Below are positions 43,411-52,668 of a stretch of 64,000 nt of DNA, piece after piece. The notes under the pieces were generated by a model. It was not told where the DNA came from, searched no databases, and worked only from the letters and a program-made list of their open reading frames with translations. Position numbers and translations under genes: made by a program. The stretch lies in contig NZ_AFPU01000001.1 of NCBI RefSeq assembly GCF_000220175.1, forward strand, positions 124,001-188,000. The letters are read 5' to 3'. Position 1 is the stretch's first letter. The number at the start of each line of letters is the position of its first letter. Origin of the DNA: Nitrosarchaeum koreense MY1. Its GTDB lineage: Archaea > Thermoproteota > Nitrososphaeria > Nitrososphaerales > Nitrosopumilaceae.

Positions 43411-45478
43411 TACTTTTACTGATTCAGCATTATCTGATAAGGTCAAAGAATTTCTAACAAGATTCAAGGATAAATTTGGAAATTACAAGTATGTAGAACA
43501 AATTGACGAAATGATGCCAAAGAATGCAAAATTTATCATTGTAGATTATAATGATCTTGTAATAGAGCCTGAAATTGAACATATATTTTCAACTGATCCT
43601 GATAGAGTTCTAAATGCATTCTCAAGAGCAATCAAAGAAGCACTCCAAACAAGATTTCCTGATTATGCAGAAAAAATTAAAGATGAAGTTCGTGTAAGAC
43701 TTGTAAATTATCCTCTTCAAAGGAGTTTAAGGCAAATTAATGCTGAAACTATTGGAAATATTTCTAGTGTTTCAGGTATGGTTGTTAGAGCTTCAGAAGT
43801 AAAACCACTTGCAAAAGAATTGGTCTTTGTATGTCCTGATGAACATCAAACTAAAGTTATTCAACTAAAAGGAATGGATGTAAAAATTCCAATAGTTTGT
43901 GATAACCCAAGTTGTAAACACAGAGATTTTGAATTAAAGCCAGAAGCTAGTAAATTCATAGATTTTCAAATTCTTAGATTACAAGAACTTCCAGAAGATC
44001 TTCCTCCCGGCCAATTACCTCATTATATTGACGTTACAATTAGGCAAGATCTTGTAGATAATGCAAGACCTGGTGATAGAATTATCCTTACTGGTATAGT
44101 GAGAGTAGAGCAAGAATCTATTGCAGGAATCACTCGAGGTCACAGTGGATTATATCGATTACGAATAGAGGGAAACAATATTGAATTTTTAGGAGGTAGA
44201 GGTTCTAAAACTTCGCGTAAAATTGAGAGAGAAGAAGTATCTCCTGAAGATGAAAAGATGATCAAAACACTTGCTCAAAGTCCTAATGTATATCAGAGAT
44301 TGATTGATTCTTTTGCACCGCATATCCAAGGACAATCTCTAATCAAAGAAGCTATTTTGTTATTGATTGTAGGTTCAACTCAAAGATTACTTGGTGATGG
44401 AAGTAAGATTAGAGGTGACATCAACGTATTTCTTGTTGGTGATCCTGGTACTGCAAAAAGTGAGATGTTAAAATTTTGTGCAAGAATTGCTCCACGAGGA
44501 CTATATACATCAGGTAGAGGTTCAACAGCAGCAGGTCTTACTGCTGCTGTAGTACGTGATAAAACAGGAATTATGATGTTAGAAGCAGGAGCTGTTGTAC
44601 TTGGTGATCAAGGTCTTGTATGTATTGATGAATTTGATAAGATGAAACCAGAAGACAGAAGTGCATTACATGAAGTTATGGAACAGCAATCTGCAAGTAT
44701 TGCAAAAGGTGGTATTGTTGCCACATTAAACGCAAGAACATCAATTTTAGCAGCTGCTAACCCAATGTATGGAAAATACGATCCTTTCAAAAATATAACA
44801 GAAAATGTAAATCTGCCAATTCCATTATTGACTAGATTTGACTTAATTTTTGTAGTACGTGATATTCCTGGAAGGGAAAAAGACGAAAAAATTGCAAGAC
44901 ACATAATTGAATTACATACACCTCAAGGAACTGACAAACGTTCAGTAATTGATGTTGATATTCTAACAAAATATCTTTCATATGCAAAACGTTCTAGTCC
45001 TGATTTAACAAAAGAAGCTGAAGAAAAAATTCTGGAATATTACCTACAAATGAGAAATGTAGAATCTGAAGAAATGATTACAGTAACACCTAGACAACTA
45101 GAGGGAATTATCAGACTTTCAACCGCAAGAGCAAGATTGCTTATGAAAGATAAAGTAGAGGAAGAGGATGCTGAGAGAGCCATATTTTTGATTCAAAGTA
45201 TGCTTCAAGACGCAGGTGTTGATGTTAATACGGGTAAAGTTGATCTTGGAGTTTTGCAAGGAAGGCCAAGAAGTGAAGTATCTAAGATGCAGTTGTTTAT
45301 GGATGTTTTAAAATCAATGGAAGGTGACAATAAAATTGCAGTTGAAGAACGAGCTTTTGTCAAAGAACTAGAAAAGACAGAAAAATTCACTGAAGAGGAA
45401 GCACGAAACTATATTCGAAGAATGCTCCGCGAAGCATCTATTTATGAATCAAAACCCGGTCATTATAACCGAGTATGA
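43391..45478 (+). CDS. mcm: MCM replicative helicase
   Basis: 695 aa, no intein. N-terminal domain with a zinc motif (CPDE about residue 147 and CDNPSC later), OB fold, then AAA+ domain: Walker A GDPGTAKSEML, Walker B CIDEFDKM, arginine finger LLTRFDLI, and a C-terminal winged helix. Hexameric 3'-5' DNA helicase at the fork. GGAG lies 7 bases before the ATG inside the GINS gene; the stop overlaps the Hel308 ATG (ATGA). Confidence 0.97.
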   Translation: MSRVQTSTFTDSALSDKVKEFLTRFKDKFGNYKYVEQIDEMMPKNAKFIIVDYNDLVIEPEIEHIFSTDPDRVLNAFSRAIKEALQTRFPDYAEKIKDEVRVRLVNYPLQRSLRQINAETIGNISSVSGMVVRASEVKPLAKELVFVCPDEHQTKVIQLKGMDVKIPIVCDNPSCKHRDFELKPEASKFIDFQILRLQELPEDLPPGQLPHYIDVTIRQDLVDNARPGDRIILTGIVRVEQESIAGITRGHSGLYRLRIEGNNIEFLGGRGSKTSRKIEREEVSPEDEKMIKTLAQSPNVYQRLIDSFAPHIQGQSLIKEAILLLIVGSTQRLLGDGSKIRGDINVFLVGDPGTAKSEMLKFCARIAPRGLYTSGRGSTAAGLTAAVVRDKTGIMMLEAGAVVLGDQGLVCIDEFDKMKPEDRSALHEVMEQQSASIAKGGIVATLNARTSILAAANPMYGKYDPFKNITENVNLPIPLLTRFDLIFVVRDIPGREKDEKIARHIIELHTPQGTDKRSVIDVDILTKYLSYAKRSSPDLTKEAEEKILEYYLQMRNVESEEMITVTPRQLEGIIRLSTARARLLMKDKVEEEDAERAIFLIQSMLQDAGVDVNTGKVDLGVLQGRPRSEVSKMQLFMDVLKSMEGDNKIAVEERAFVKELEKTEKFTEEEARNYIRRMLREASIYESKPGHYNRV

Positions 45479-47601
45479 ACATAGAAAAACTAGATCTTCT
45501 TAAACCTGCAATTGATTTTTTATTGTCTGAAGGATTTTCCAAATTATATCCACCACAAGCAGATTGTATTGATGCTGGACTTCTCAATGGAAAAAGTATA
45601 TTGGTTTCTGCACCTACTGCGAGTGGTAAAACTCTAACCGCAATAATCTCTATGATTAACTATCTTTCAAAAAATACCGGTAAAGTTGTATATCTTAGTC
45701 CATTAAGAGCATTGGCTTCTGAAAAATTTACTGAATTTAAAAAACTAGAAAAAATTGATTTAGGAAAAAAAATTAGAGTGGGTATATCCACTGGTGATTT
45801 TGAAAATATTGAAAAAAATCTTGAAAAAAATAACATACTAGTTTTAACAAATGAAAAAATGGATTCTATAATTCGTCATGGTGCTGAATGGATTGATGAA
45901 ATTGGATTAGTTATTGCAGATGAGATTCATCTTATTGGAGACGAAAGTAGAGGACCAACATTGGAGATGATCTTAACAAAACTAAAATTATTGGAATCTA
46001 AACCTCAAATTTTAGGTCTTAGTGCAACAATAACAAATTCTGATGAACTTGCAAATTGGCTCGATTGTAAGCTTGTAAAAAATGACTGGCGACCCGTCCC
46101 GCTATCTGAAGGAGTGTATGATGCAGGAGGAGTGATAATGAATAATGGTAAAAAATTTGAGGTTGAGCCTAGTATTCGTGGAATTCCTATTGATTTGGGT
46201 GTGCAATCTGTAAAAGACGGCGGTCAATCATTAGTTTTTGCAGAAACTAGAACACGTTCAAAAGCTCTTGCAACAAAAGCTGCTGATATTATATCGCAAT
46301 TTTTAGAAAAAAACGAGTCTGAAGAATTAGAAAAAGTTTCAAAAAAAATACTCTCAAATAATGAACATACTGAATTAGTAAAAACACTTGCAACACTAAT
46401 AAAAAAAGGAGTTGCATTTCATCATGCTGGATTAAATCAAAACTGTAGACAAACAATAGAAACTGAATTTCGTAAAGGTACTATCAAATTATTATCCTCT
46501 ACTCCTACATTAGCTGCTGGTGTAAATCTTCCTGCAAGGAGAGTTGTTATTTCTAATATCAGTAGATATAATGCAAAAGTTGGTGCAAACAAACCAATTA
46601 GTATCCTAGAGTACAAACAACTTTGTGGTAGAGCTGGAAGACCACAATATGATGACTATGGTGAATCGATAATTGTTGGAAATGGAAATAGTGAAGATCT
46701 AATGGAATATTATGTTCGTGGAGAACCAGAACCAATTTTATCAAAAATCACTGATGATAAGTCATTAAGAACACATGTGTTAAGTGTAATTGTAACAAGT
46801 CCAGGAATTAAAAAAGAAAACATTTTAGAGTTTTTTTTGAAAACGTTGGGTGGATTACAATCTAGAAAAGCAACAATAAAATTTGCCATTGATATATCCT
46901 TAAGGTTTCTAACTAGTGCATTTTTAATCATTAAAAAAGGTGAGAGATATGCTGCTACCGAGTTTGGAAAAAAAACTTCGATGTTGTATATTGATCCATT
47001 AACTGCAACTTACTTTAGGGATGCAATTGAAAATGTATCTAAAGAAAGAAAACATACTTTTGGATTTTTACATTTAATTTCAAATTGTGAGGAATTTTTC
47101 CCTAAATTCTCACTAAGAAATAAAGACTTTGAAACTGCCAGTTTGATGATTGAAAATCATTCTTCAGAGATATTAGAGCCCTTGTCTGAATATGATTGCT
47201 CTAGAAGTTTACTTGCTTTACAGGCTTGGATTACAGAATCATCTGAATTATCTCTATCTGATAATCTGGGAATAGAATCTGGTGATATGCATAGGATGGT
47301 TGAGACTGCTGATTGGTTAACATATTGTTTACGAGAAATTTCAAAACATGTTGAGCGTGCTGATCTTCTTGATGAATTAGAGAATCTTAGACGACGAATA
47401 ATTTATGGAATTAAGGAAGAATTGTTAGATTTAGTAAAAGTAAAAGGAATTGGACGTGTGAGAGCAAGAGTGCTATATAAACATGGAATTAAATCTCTTG
47501 ATGATTTATCAAAGATTCCAGTGAACAAATTAGCAGAAATTGATAAAATTGGTTCAACCATTGCAGATAACATAAAGTCAGAGTTAAAGAAGGTTAGATA
47601 G
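45475..47601 (+). CDS. hel308: Hel308/Hjm DNA repair helicase (Ski2-like)
   Basis: 708 aa. Superfamily 2 motifs: Q-like LYPPQADCI, Walker A SAPTASGKTLTA, DEIH box (IADEIHLIGD), SATI, motif VI QLCGRAGRPQYD. A ratchet/winged-helix region and a C-terminal helix-hairpin-helix (VKGIGRVRARVLYKHGI) follow. It unwinds forks and remodels stalled replication structures, consistent with its coupling to MCM. Confidence 0.94.
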   Translation: MNIEKLDLLKPAIDFLLSEGFSKLYPPQADCIDAGLLNGKSILVSAPTASGKTLTAIISMINYLSKNTGKVVYLSPLRALASEKFTEFKKLEKIDLGKKIRVGISTGDFENIEKNLEKNNILVLTNEKMDSIIRHGAEWIDEIGLVIADEIHLIGDESRGPTLEMILTKLKLLESKPQILGLSATITNSDELANWLDCKLVKNDWRPVPLSEGVYDAGGVIMNNGKKFEVEPSIRGIPIDLGVQSVKDGGQSLVFAETRTRSKALATKAADIISQFLEKNESEELEKVSKKILSNNEHTELVKTLATLIKKGVAFHHAGLNQNCRQTIETEFRKGTIKLLSSTPTLAAGVNLPARRVVISNISRYNAKVGANKPISILEYKQLCGRAGRPQYDDYGESIIVGNGNSEDLMEYYVRGEPEPILSKITDDKSLRTHVLSVIVTSPGIKKENILEFFLKTLGGLQSRKATIKFAIDISLRFLTSAFLIIKKGERYAATEFGKKTSMLYIDPLTATYFRDAIENVSKERKHTFGFLHLISNCEEFFPKFSLRNKDFETASLMIENHSSEILEPLSEYDCSRSLLALQAWITESSELSLSDNLGIESGDMHRMVETADWLTYCLREISKHVERADLLDELENLRRRIIYGIKEELLDLVKVKGIGRVRARVLYKHGIKSLDDLSKIPVNKLAEIDKIGSTIADNIKSELKKVR

Positions 47602-48594
47602 TTGACTGAATTAATCATACCTGCAATCATCTCATGTGTTGTTGCATTTTTTACAGTATTTTTTACAACTCCATATTTGATTAAATTTTTACACAAAAGA
47701 AATCTTGCAGTCCAAGATGTGAACAAAAAGGATCATGTAATGATTGTACGGCCAGGAGGTCCATCTATAATTGCAGGAATTATAGTATCTGAATTTATTT
47801 TATATGGGTTTTTACAAATGAATGAAATTCTTGCAATAATAATTACTAGTTTTATAGCATTTCTAATTGGCTATGTGGATGATAGGAAAGTAATGGGAGG
47901 ATGGTTTAAACCACTTGCTTTGATATTTGCTGCAGCCCCAATAATTTTCTTTGGTGCATATGATTCCAATCTGTCTTTTCCTTTATTTGGTACAGTCCAA
48001 ATACCTGCTCTTTATCTTGGATTGATAATTTTCATGATTCCTATCACAGGTAATACCATTAATTCTATTGATGTACTAAACGGAGTAGCTAGCGGTTTTA
48101 TGATAATTGCAAGTTTTTCCCTTAGTATTGCATTATTTATTTTACAAAACTATGAAATGGCTATAGTTAGTTTACCATTAGGATTTGTTGCTTTAGCATT
48201 TTACAAATATCATAAAATTCCAAGCAAAATATTTCCTGGAGATTCTGGTGCTTTAGCTTTGGGTGGAATGTATGGTGCAATTGCAATAATTGGCCATGTA
48301 GAAATTATTGCGGCAATCGCTCTTTTACCTGCAGTAATTAACTCATTTTTGTTCTTATCTAGCATGAAACGAATTGTAGAGCATAGACAAATCAAAGGAA
48401 AGCCTGTTGAGCATACTGAAGATTTCAAATTAAAGGCAACTAAAGATAAAACTGCTCCTATTACACTAGTGCGACTAATTCTAGCAGCAGGGCCATTATC
48501 TGAAAAACAAGTTGGCTATGCAATTTTCAAACTTGCTATTTTTTCAGGAATTCTTGCAATAATAACTGCATTTATGACGAGGTTAGTGATTTGA
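47602..48594 (+). CDS. Polyprenyl-phosphate GlcNAc-1-phosphate transferase (GT4, MraY/WecA-like)
   Basis: 330 aa, about ten helices. The Asp-rich loop GYVDDRKVMGGW, the NSIDVLNGVASG segment and FPGDSGALALGG are catalytic signatures of this superfamily. It transfers a sugar-1-phosphate to a lipid carrier, the first step of N-glycan or polysaccharide assembly (AglH-like). The TTG start immediately follows the hel308 stop. Confidence 0.9.
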   Translation: MTELIIPAIISCVVAFFTVFFTTPYLIKFLHKRNLAVQDVNKKDHVMIVRPGGPSIIAGIIVSEFILYGFLQMNEILAIIITSFIAFLIGYVDDRKVMGGWFKPLALIFAAAPIIFFGAYDSNLSFPLFGTVQIPALYLGLIIFMIPITGNTINSIDVLNGVASGFMIIASFSLSIALFILQNYEMAIVSLPLGFVALAFYKYHKIPSKIFPGDSGALALGGMYGAIAIIGHVEIIAAIALLPAVINSFLFLSSMKRIVEHRQIKGKPVEHTEDFKLKATKDKTAPITLVRLILAAGPLSEKQVGYAIFKLAIFSGILAIITAFMTRLVI

Positions 48595-48821
48595 AAATAG
48601 GTCTTTTTAGTTTTATCTTTGTTATGTGGGTTTTGATAATTGTTGGTGGAGGAATTTTAGTGATGATTTTAGGTCCTTTTTCGATCTCTGGTTATGGTGA
48701 TTTTGATTCATTATTGACATCTATATTCAAAGCCATCATCGCAATTCTTTTGATAATAGTTTGGATTCTGATTTTATCAAAATTAAAAAATTGGATATTT
48801 AAAAAAGAAATTAAATTTTAA
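48591..48821 (+). CDS. Small two-helix membrane protein
   Basis: 76 aa from a TTG overlapping the preceding stop (TTGA). Two long hydrophobic helices with a short polar loop and a basic tail. Coupling suggests it works with the GT4 transferase, but the family is unknown. Overlaps the convergent acyltransferase by 4 bp. Confidence 0.62.
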   Translation: MKIGLFSFIFVMWVLIIVGGGILVMILGPFSISGYGDFDSLLTSIFKAIIAILLIIVWILILSKLKNWIFKKEIKF

Positions 48822-49294
48822 CTTTCCATCCATTGTCTCTGTTTTTTATCGTATTCTTTACGTGTATATCTTATTGTAGCAGGAACTCCAATGACCACAG
48901 AATCTTCTGGAACATTTCTTGTTACTACTGCACCCATAGCAACTACACTATTCTTACCGATAGTTACACCTGCTTTAATGACAGCTCGTGCTCCTATCAC
49001 TGCGTTATCTTCAATAGTTACCCCTATCATTTTATCGCACATTGGATATGGATCATTAGTTAATACCGCTGCAGGTCCAATGAATACATTTTTTCCAATT
49101 CTTGATAATGGTGGAATGTATGCTTGTCCTTCTATCTTTGTATTTTCTCCAATCTTTACATTATAATCAATATGGACAAGCGAACCTATCTTCACATTAT
49201 TTCCAATTTCTACATTATCTCCAATATATGAAAAATGCCAGATTTTGACATTATCTCCTATCTTTGCTTTTTCAGAAATAAAGTTTGTAACCAA
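48818..49294 (-). CDS. Hexapeptide-repeat acyltransferase (nucleotide-sugar N-acetyltransferase-like)
   Basis: 158 aa left-handed beta helix: repeated [V/I]-G-x-N-V units (IGDNVEIGNNVKIGSLVHI), GPAAVLTNDPYP and GKNSVVAMGAVVTRNVPED. The pattern matches WbpD/WlbB-type enzymes that acetylate an amino group on UDP-sugars. The adjacent oxidoreductase and aminotransferase-like gene make a pathway for a diamino sugar plausible. Confidence 0.88.
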   Translation of the reverse strand: MVTNFISEKAKIGDNVKIWHFSYIGDNVEIGNNVKIGSLVHIDYNVKIGENTKIEGQAYIPPLSRIGKNVFIGPAAVLTNDPYPMCDKMIGVTIEDNAVIGARAVIKAGVTIGKNSVVAMGAVVTRNVPEDSVVIGVPATIRYTRKEYDKKQRQWMES

Positions 49295-49299
49295 TTATC

Positions 49300-49569
49300 T
49301 CACAAATGCCATGGGTTTGCCATAGTAATAATTTTTTCAGGTAAATTTTTCTTATTGTTAGTAAGAAATTCAATCTCTTGCTCCTTATTTCTTAACTCAT
49401 CAGGTAACATTATTGGAATCTCCTCAATTATGGGATAAAATCTTGAACATTTGGGGCAAAATAACGCTCCTTCTGAAACAACATTATTTTTTTCTTTAAT
49501 TTCATATAGCTCTAAAGGATGATTTTTATCTATAGGGCAAGCTAAAATATCCATCATTGTCTTGTTCAT
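49300..49569 (-). CDS. Trm112-family zinc-ribbon protein
   Basis: 89 aa. CPIDKNHPLEL and later FCPKCSRFYPIIEEIPIMLPDE is the Trm112-like core. In other organisms Trm112 stabilises methyltransferases; here it lies between an acyltransferase and an oxidoreductase, so it may equally be a stand-alone zinc protein of the sugar operon. Stop-start overlap (4 bp) with the oxidoreductase. Confidence 0.85.
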   Translation of the reverse strand: MNKTMMDILACPIDKNHPLELYEIKEKNNVVSEGALFCPKCSRFYPIIEEIPIMLPDELRNKEQEIEFLTNNKKNLPEKIITMANPWHL

Positions 49570-50501
49570 TTTAAATCCAGATAGATTGGTATGCCTTTTT
49601 GGCTAGATAAAAGTGCAGCTTCTGCTATTTTTGTTACGTTTACTGCTTGTTGTGAACTTACGATTAGATTATTTTTTCCTTCAATAGCTCCCAAAAAACT
49701 TTGAATTTCAAGTAGCAGTGGTTCCTGTTTGTCACTTCGCGGTATTTCCGTTTCTTCTTTTTTCTCAATTTTTATTTCCTGGGAAATGAAATCCGATGTA
49801 ATTATTGCATCAGTACATACTGCAGTAAATGTTCTAACTCTTTTTGGTGTAATCCAATTTGATGAAATAATTGCTACTTTATCATTTTTATATCCTAACA
49901 TAATACTTGCAAAATCTTCATGTTCATGATTTATTCTACCTGATCTTGCAAAAACTACTTGTGGCATATCATCAAACAACCAATTTGCAGTATCTATGTC
50001 ATGAACCGATGTATCATAAATAATTCCAACATCTTTGATATGTAAAGGCATTCTATTTTCTCTGTGAAATTCAAGCATTACGAGTTCTCCGTACTTTTTT
50101 TCTTTCACAAATTTTTTCACATTATCTACTGCTGGATTAAATCGTTCTATGTACCCACAAGTTAGTACTAAATTATTTTTTTTGGCCAACTCTGCAATTT
50201 TTTGACCATCTTCTGATTTGTATGTCATGGGTTTTTCTACAAACACATGTTTTTTTGCTTCAAGCAATTTTGTTGCAATTTCGGTATGTGTTGAAGTCGG
50301 AGTTACTACAAATGCTCCATCAAATTCTTCAAATTTAATCAAATCTTCCAATGAATTATAATGTTTAACTGAATATTTTTCACCATACTCTTTACTTCTT
50401 TCAGCATTAGTATCACAAACTGCTGAAAGAACACCTAGTTGTGATAGAATTCTTGTATGATTTTTCCCCCATCCCCCTGTACCAATCTGAACAATTTTCA
50501 T
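49566..50501 (-). CDS. Gfo/Idh/MocA-family oxidoreductase (UDP-sugar dehydrogenase-like)
   Basis: 311 aa. The N-terminal NAD-binding GTGGWGKNHTRIL is followed by EKPMTYKSEDGQKI and the substrate-domain motif with Lys/His (GIIYDTSVHDIDTANWL). Resembles WlbA/WbpB, which oxidises the 3'-OH of UDP-GlcNAc-uronate. Directly adjacent to the aminotransferase gene without spacing. Confidence 0.88.
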   Translation of the reverse strand: MKIVQIGTGGWGKNHTRILSQLGVLSAVCDTNAERSKEYGEKYSVKHYNSLEDLIKFEEFDGAFVVTPTSTHTEIATKLLEAKKHVFVEKPMTYKSEDGQKIAELAKKNNLVLTCGYIERFNPAVDNVKKFVKEKKYGELVMLEFHRENRMPLHIKDVGIIYDTSVHDIDTANWLFDDMPQVVFARSGRINHEHEDFASIMLGYKNDKVAIISSNWITPKRVRTFTAVCTDAIITSDFISQEIKIEKKEETEIPRSDKQEPLLLEIQSFLGAIEGKNNLIVSSQQAVNVTKIAEAALLSSQKGIPIYLDLK

Positions 50502-51419
50502 CTAATACACCGCAGTTAACCAATCAGAGTAGTTTTGGTTTTTGTTCATTACTATATCTGTATACTCTTTCATCATTTTTTTAGTAATATGTCCTGGTTT
50601 ACCGTCACCAATTTTCTTACCATTCATTGAAATTATAGGTGTGATCTCTGCTGCAGTCCCGGTAAGAAAAATTTCATCAGAAATTACTAATTCACTTCTA
50701 GATATTTCAGTTTCTGTCACATCAATATTTAGATTCTTTGCGATTTTTATTATTGCATCACGTGTGATTCCATTTAATGCTGATGATGATAATGGTGGTG
50801 TGATTAATTGTTCTTCTCTTACAATGAAAATATTTTCTCCCGGTGCTTCACTTACATTTCCATTATGATCCAATAGAATTGCTTCATCATATCCACTTCT
50901 TTTAGCTTCTTGTGTTGCTATTATTGAATTAAGATAGTTTCCTCCCATTTTGGCTTGTGGTGGATTTGACATGTCTGAGAATTTTCTCCATGATCCCACT
51001 CCTGCAGTAATTCCATTTTTGCTAAATAAATCTCCAAATGGGAAAGTAAAAATTGCAACATTAGTTGGTGCTTTTTCTGTAACGTGCAAATTTATTCCAT
51101 AATCTCCTACAAAATAAAATGGTCTAATATAGCAGGATTTTTTTATTTTATTTTTTTCACAAATTCCAATTATTGCATTGCTAATGGCTTGATCTGAAAA
51201 ATTAAGTGAAATATTATAAAATTGGCCTGATTTTCTAAATCGCTTTACATGTTCATCTAACCTAAAAATAAAAAGATTATTTTCATTCCAATATGCTCGA
51301 ATTCCTTCAAAAACAGAAGTTCCATAATGAATTGCATGAGTTGTAATTGGAACTTTGGCTTTATCTAAAGTTGTAAATTTTCCATCAAACCAAACATATT
51401 TTGAAATAGGAAGACTCAC
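50502..51419 (-). CDS. ilvE: Class IV aminotransferase (branched-chain type), paralogue 2
   Basis: 305 aa, same fold and motifs as 6518-7432: KYVWFDGKFTTLDKAKVP, HAIHYGTSVFEGIRAY, QAKMGGNYLNSI with the PLP lysine, and DEIFLTGTAAEITPI. Most likely a branched-chain aminotransferase. Its place at the head of the oxidoreductase-Trm112-acyltransferase run is noteworthy, since sugar aminotransferases are usually of another fold, so the grouping may be coincidental. Confidence 0.88.
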   Translation of the reverse strand: MSLPISKYVWFDGKFTTLDKAKVPITTHAIHYGTSVFEGIRAYWNENNLFIFRLDEHVKRFRKSGQFYNISLNFSDQAISNAIIGICEKNKIKKSCYIRPFYFVGDYGINLHVTEKAPTNVAIFTFPFGDLFSKNGITAGVGSWRKFSDMSNPPQAKMGGNYLNSIIATQEAKRSGYDEAILLDHNGNVSEAPGENIFIVREEQLITPPLSSSALNGITRDAIIKIAKNLNIDVTETEISRSELVISDEIFLTGTAAEITPIISMNGKKIGDGKPGHITKKMMKEYTDIVMNKNQNYSDWLTAVY

Positions 51420-51769
51420 AAAAAATCACCGATATATCAGTAATTAATCTATTTGGGAATATTCTTCTTGCTATTTTCTCTAAAATCTAAAATTCGTACA
51501 TAATTTTGATAATTAAATTTGGCAAGTGTACTCATTTTTCATGAGTTCTTGAATAATTCTTGTTTTCATATGATTTTTAATTTGATAAATCTGATATTTT
51601 TTAGACAATAAATATTTGAAGCTAAAAATACTAAAAATATGAGATCTGATCTTACAAATCGGTTTTTTTCTTTTTCAAAATATTTTAAAATTGTATTCTC
51701 AACATCACCCATTTTGTGTAATTTTTTTAATTTCACCTGTAGAAATTCTAGTAATTTGCCAATTCTATT
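51420..51769. other. AT-rich gap without a supported gene
   Basis: This 350-bp stretch carries the upstream region of the aminotransferase (GATATATC palindrome near 51431) and, at its right end, the 11-bp dyad TAGAAATTCTA (51740-51750) ahead of the Lys-rich micro-gene. A 75-codon plus-strand frame crosses it but is mostly Phe/Ser-rich and not protein-like. Confidence 0.5.
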
Positions 51770-51832
51770 ATGGCAGCAAAGAAAAAAGCAGCAGCTAAAA
51801 AAACAACTAAAAAGGCTTCAAAAAAGAAATAA
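51770..51832 (+). CDS. Probable 20-codon Lys/Ala-rich micro-protein
   Basis: ATG to TAA encodes 20 residues: eleven Lys plus Ala, Thr and Ser only (start MAAKKKAAAKK). The composition resembles histone H1/SpoU-tail DNA-binding peptides. A dyad lies 20 bases upstream and a TTTTATTTTTT run follows the stop as a possible terminator. It could bind DNA or RNA. No similarity can be checked here. Confidence 0.5.
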   Translation: MAAKKKAAAKKTTKKASKKK

Positions 51833-51897
51833 TCTTTTGAAGCTTGTTTTATTTTTTCCAATCTAAATTTTTATAAAATATTCGTATTTTGGATGAT

Positions 51898-52500
51898 TTA
51901 ATCTGACCATCCTTCTTTTGGAAATTTCATTCCCAAAACTCGAGTTGTTCTATCCTCAGAATCTGAAAATTTTTTAATTACTTCCCAATTTTCTTCAATT
52001 ATTTGTTGGACACTTTGTGGAACATCATTTTTCCAATTTGTTGCTTTACCTAATGCTGAATTATAGATATTTTCTTTAACCGTTGTTGCTGATAATGTTC
52101 TTCTTTGTCCTATCTTTGGTTTTAATCTGTATAATTTGAGCATATACCCTTCTGTTTTGTCTCCTGTATACGAAAAAAAATCCCCTTGTACATTTTTTAG
52201 TATTTGCTTTCGTAACTCCCATGATTTTGGCGATAATAATGGTGGCATGTATTTTTTAAATGGTGCAAAAAAAGTGTAGTCTTCTGTTATTGTAATAGAA
52301 TCTCCAAAAATGGATGTCAACATTTTTTTTCTAATTTCAAAATTAAATGGAAAGCTTTTACTGTTGATTTCCGTTTTATCTGATTTGAAAATAACAGGCA
52401 TAATTTTAACAATGTCTGCTTTATTTTTTAATTCATTTATGATTTCAACATGTGCATTAGTGACAGGATTTAGATGTGCTAAGTACAGAGCAGTAATCAA
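51898..52500 (-). CDS. Nucleotidyltransferase-fold protein (cytidylyltransferase-like)
   Basis: 200 aa. The N-terminal YLAHLNPVTNAHVEII is a degenerate version of the GxFxPxHxGH motif (here HLNPVTNAH), and a later RRTLSATTVKENI resembles the ISSTxIR region. These place it near NMN/pantetheine adenylyltransferases. Substrate unknown. Monocistronic. Confidence 0.68.
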   Translation of the reverse strand: MITALYLAHLNPVTNAHVEIINELKNKADIVKIMPVIFKSDKTEINSKSFPFNFEIRKKMLTSIFGDSITITEDYTFFAPFKKYMPPLLSPKSWELRKQILKNVQGDFFSYTGDKTEGYMLKLYRLKPKIGQRRTLSATTVKENIYNSALGKATNWKNDVPQSVQQIIEENWEVIKKFSDSEDRTTRVLGMKFPKEGWSD

Positions 52501-52550
52501 TTACATTAACTAGAAAAATGTCATATTTCAATGATTGACTTTCTTAAAAA

Positions 52551-52624
52551 TGGGAACGATGGGATTTGAACCCATGATCTCCAGCACCCGAGGCTGGCAG
52601 TATACCAAGCTAACCTACATCCCC
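52551..52624 (-). tRNA. tRNA-Pro (anticodon CGG)
   Basis: 74 nt: acceptor GGGGATG/CGTTCCC with two G-U pairs, anticodon stem CCAGC/GCTGG, loop CTCGGGT (CGG), T-arm ATGGG/CCCAT, discriminator A, no CCA. Confidence 0.95.
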
Positions 52625-52668
52625 GAAGTTTAGAATTGCTAGGTGATTTTATTTCTTTAAAAAGTTGT

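Noticed and set aside
51639-51866. 75-codon plus-strand frame across the gap and micro-gene
   Set aside because: Phe/Ser-rich then Gln/Lys-rich text from an out-of-frame reading; the 20-codon Lys/Ala frame explains the right part better.
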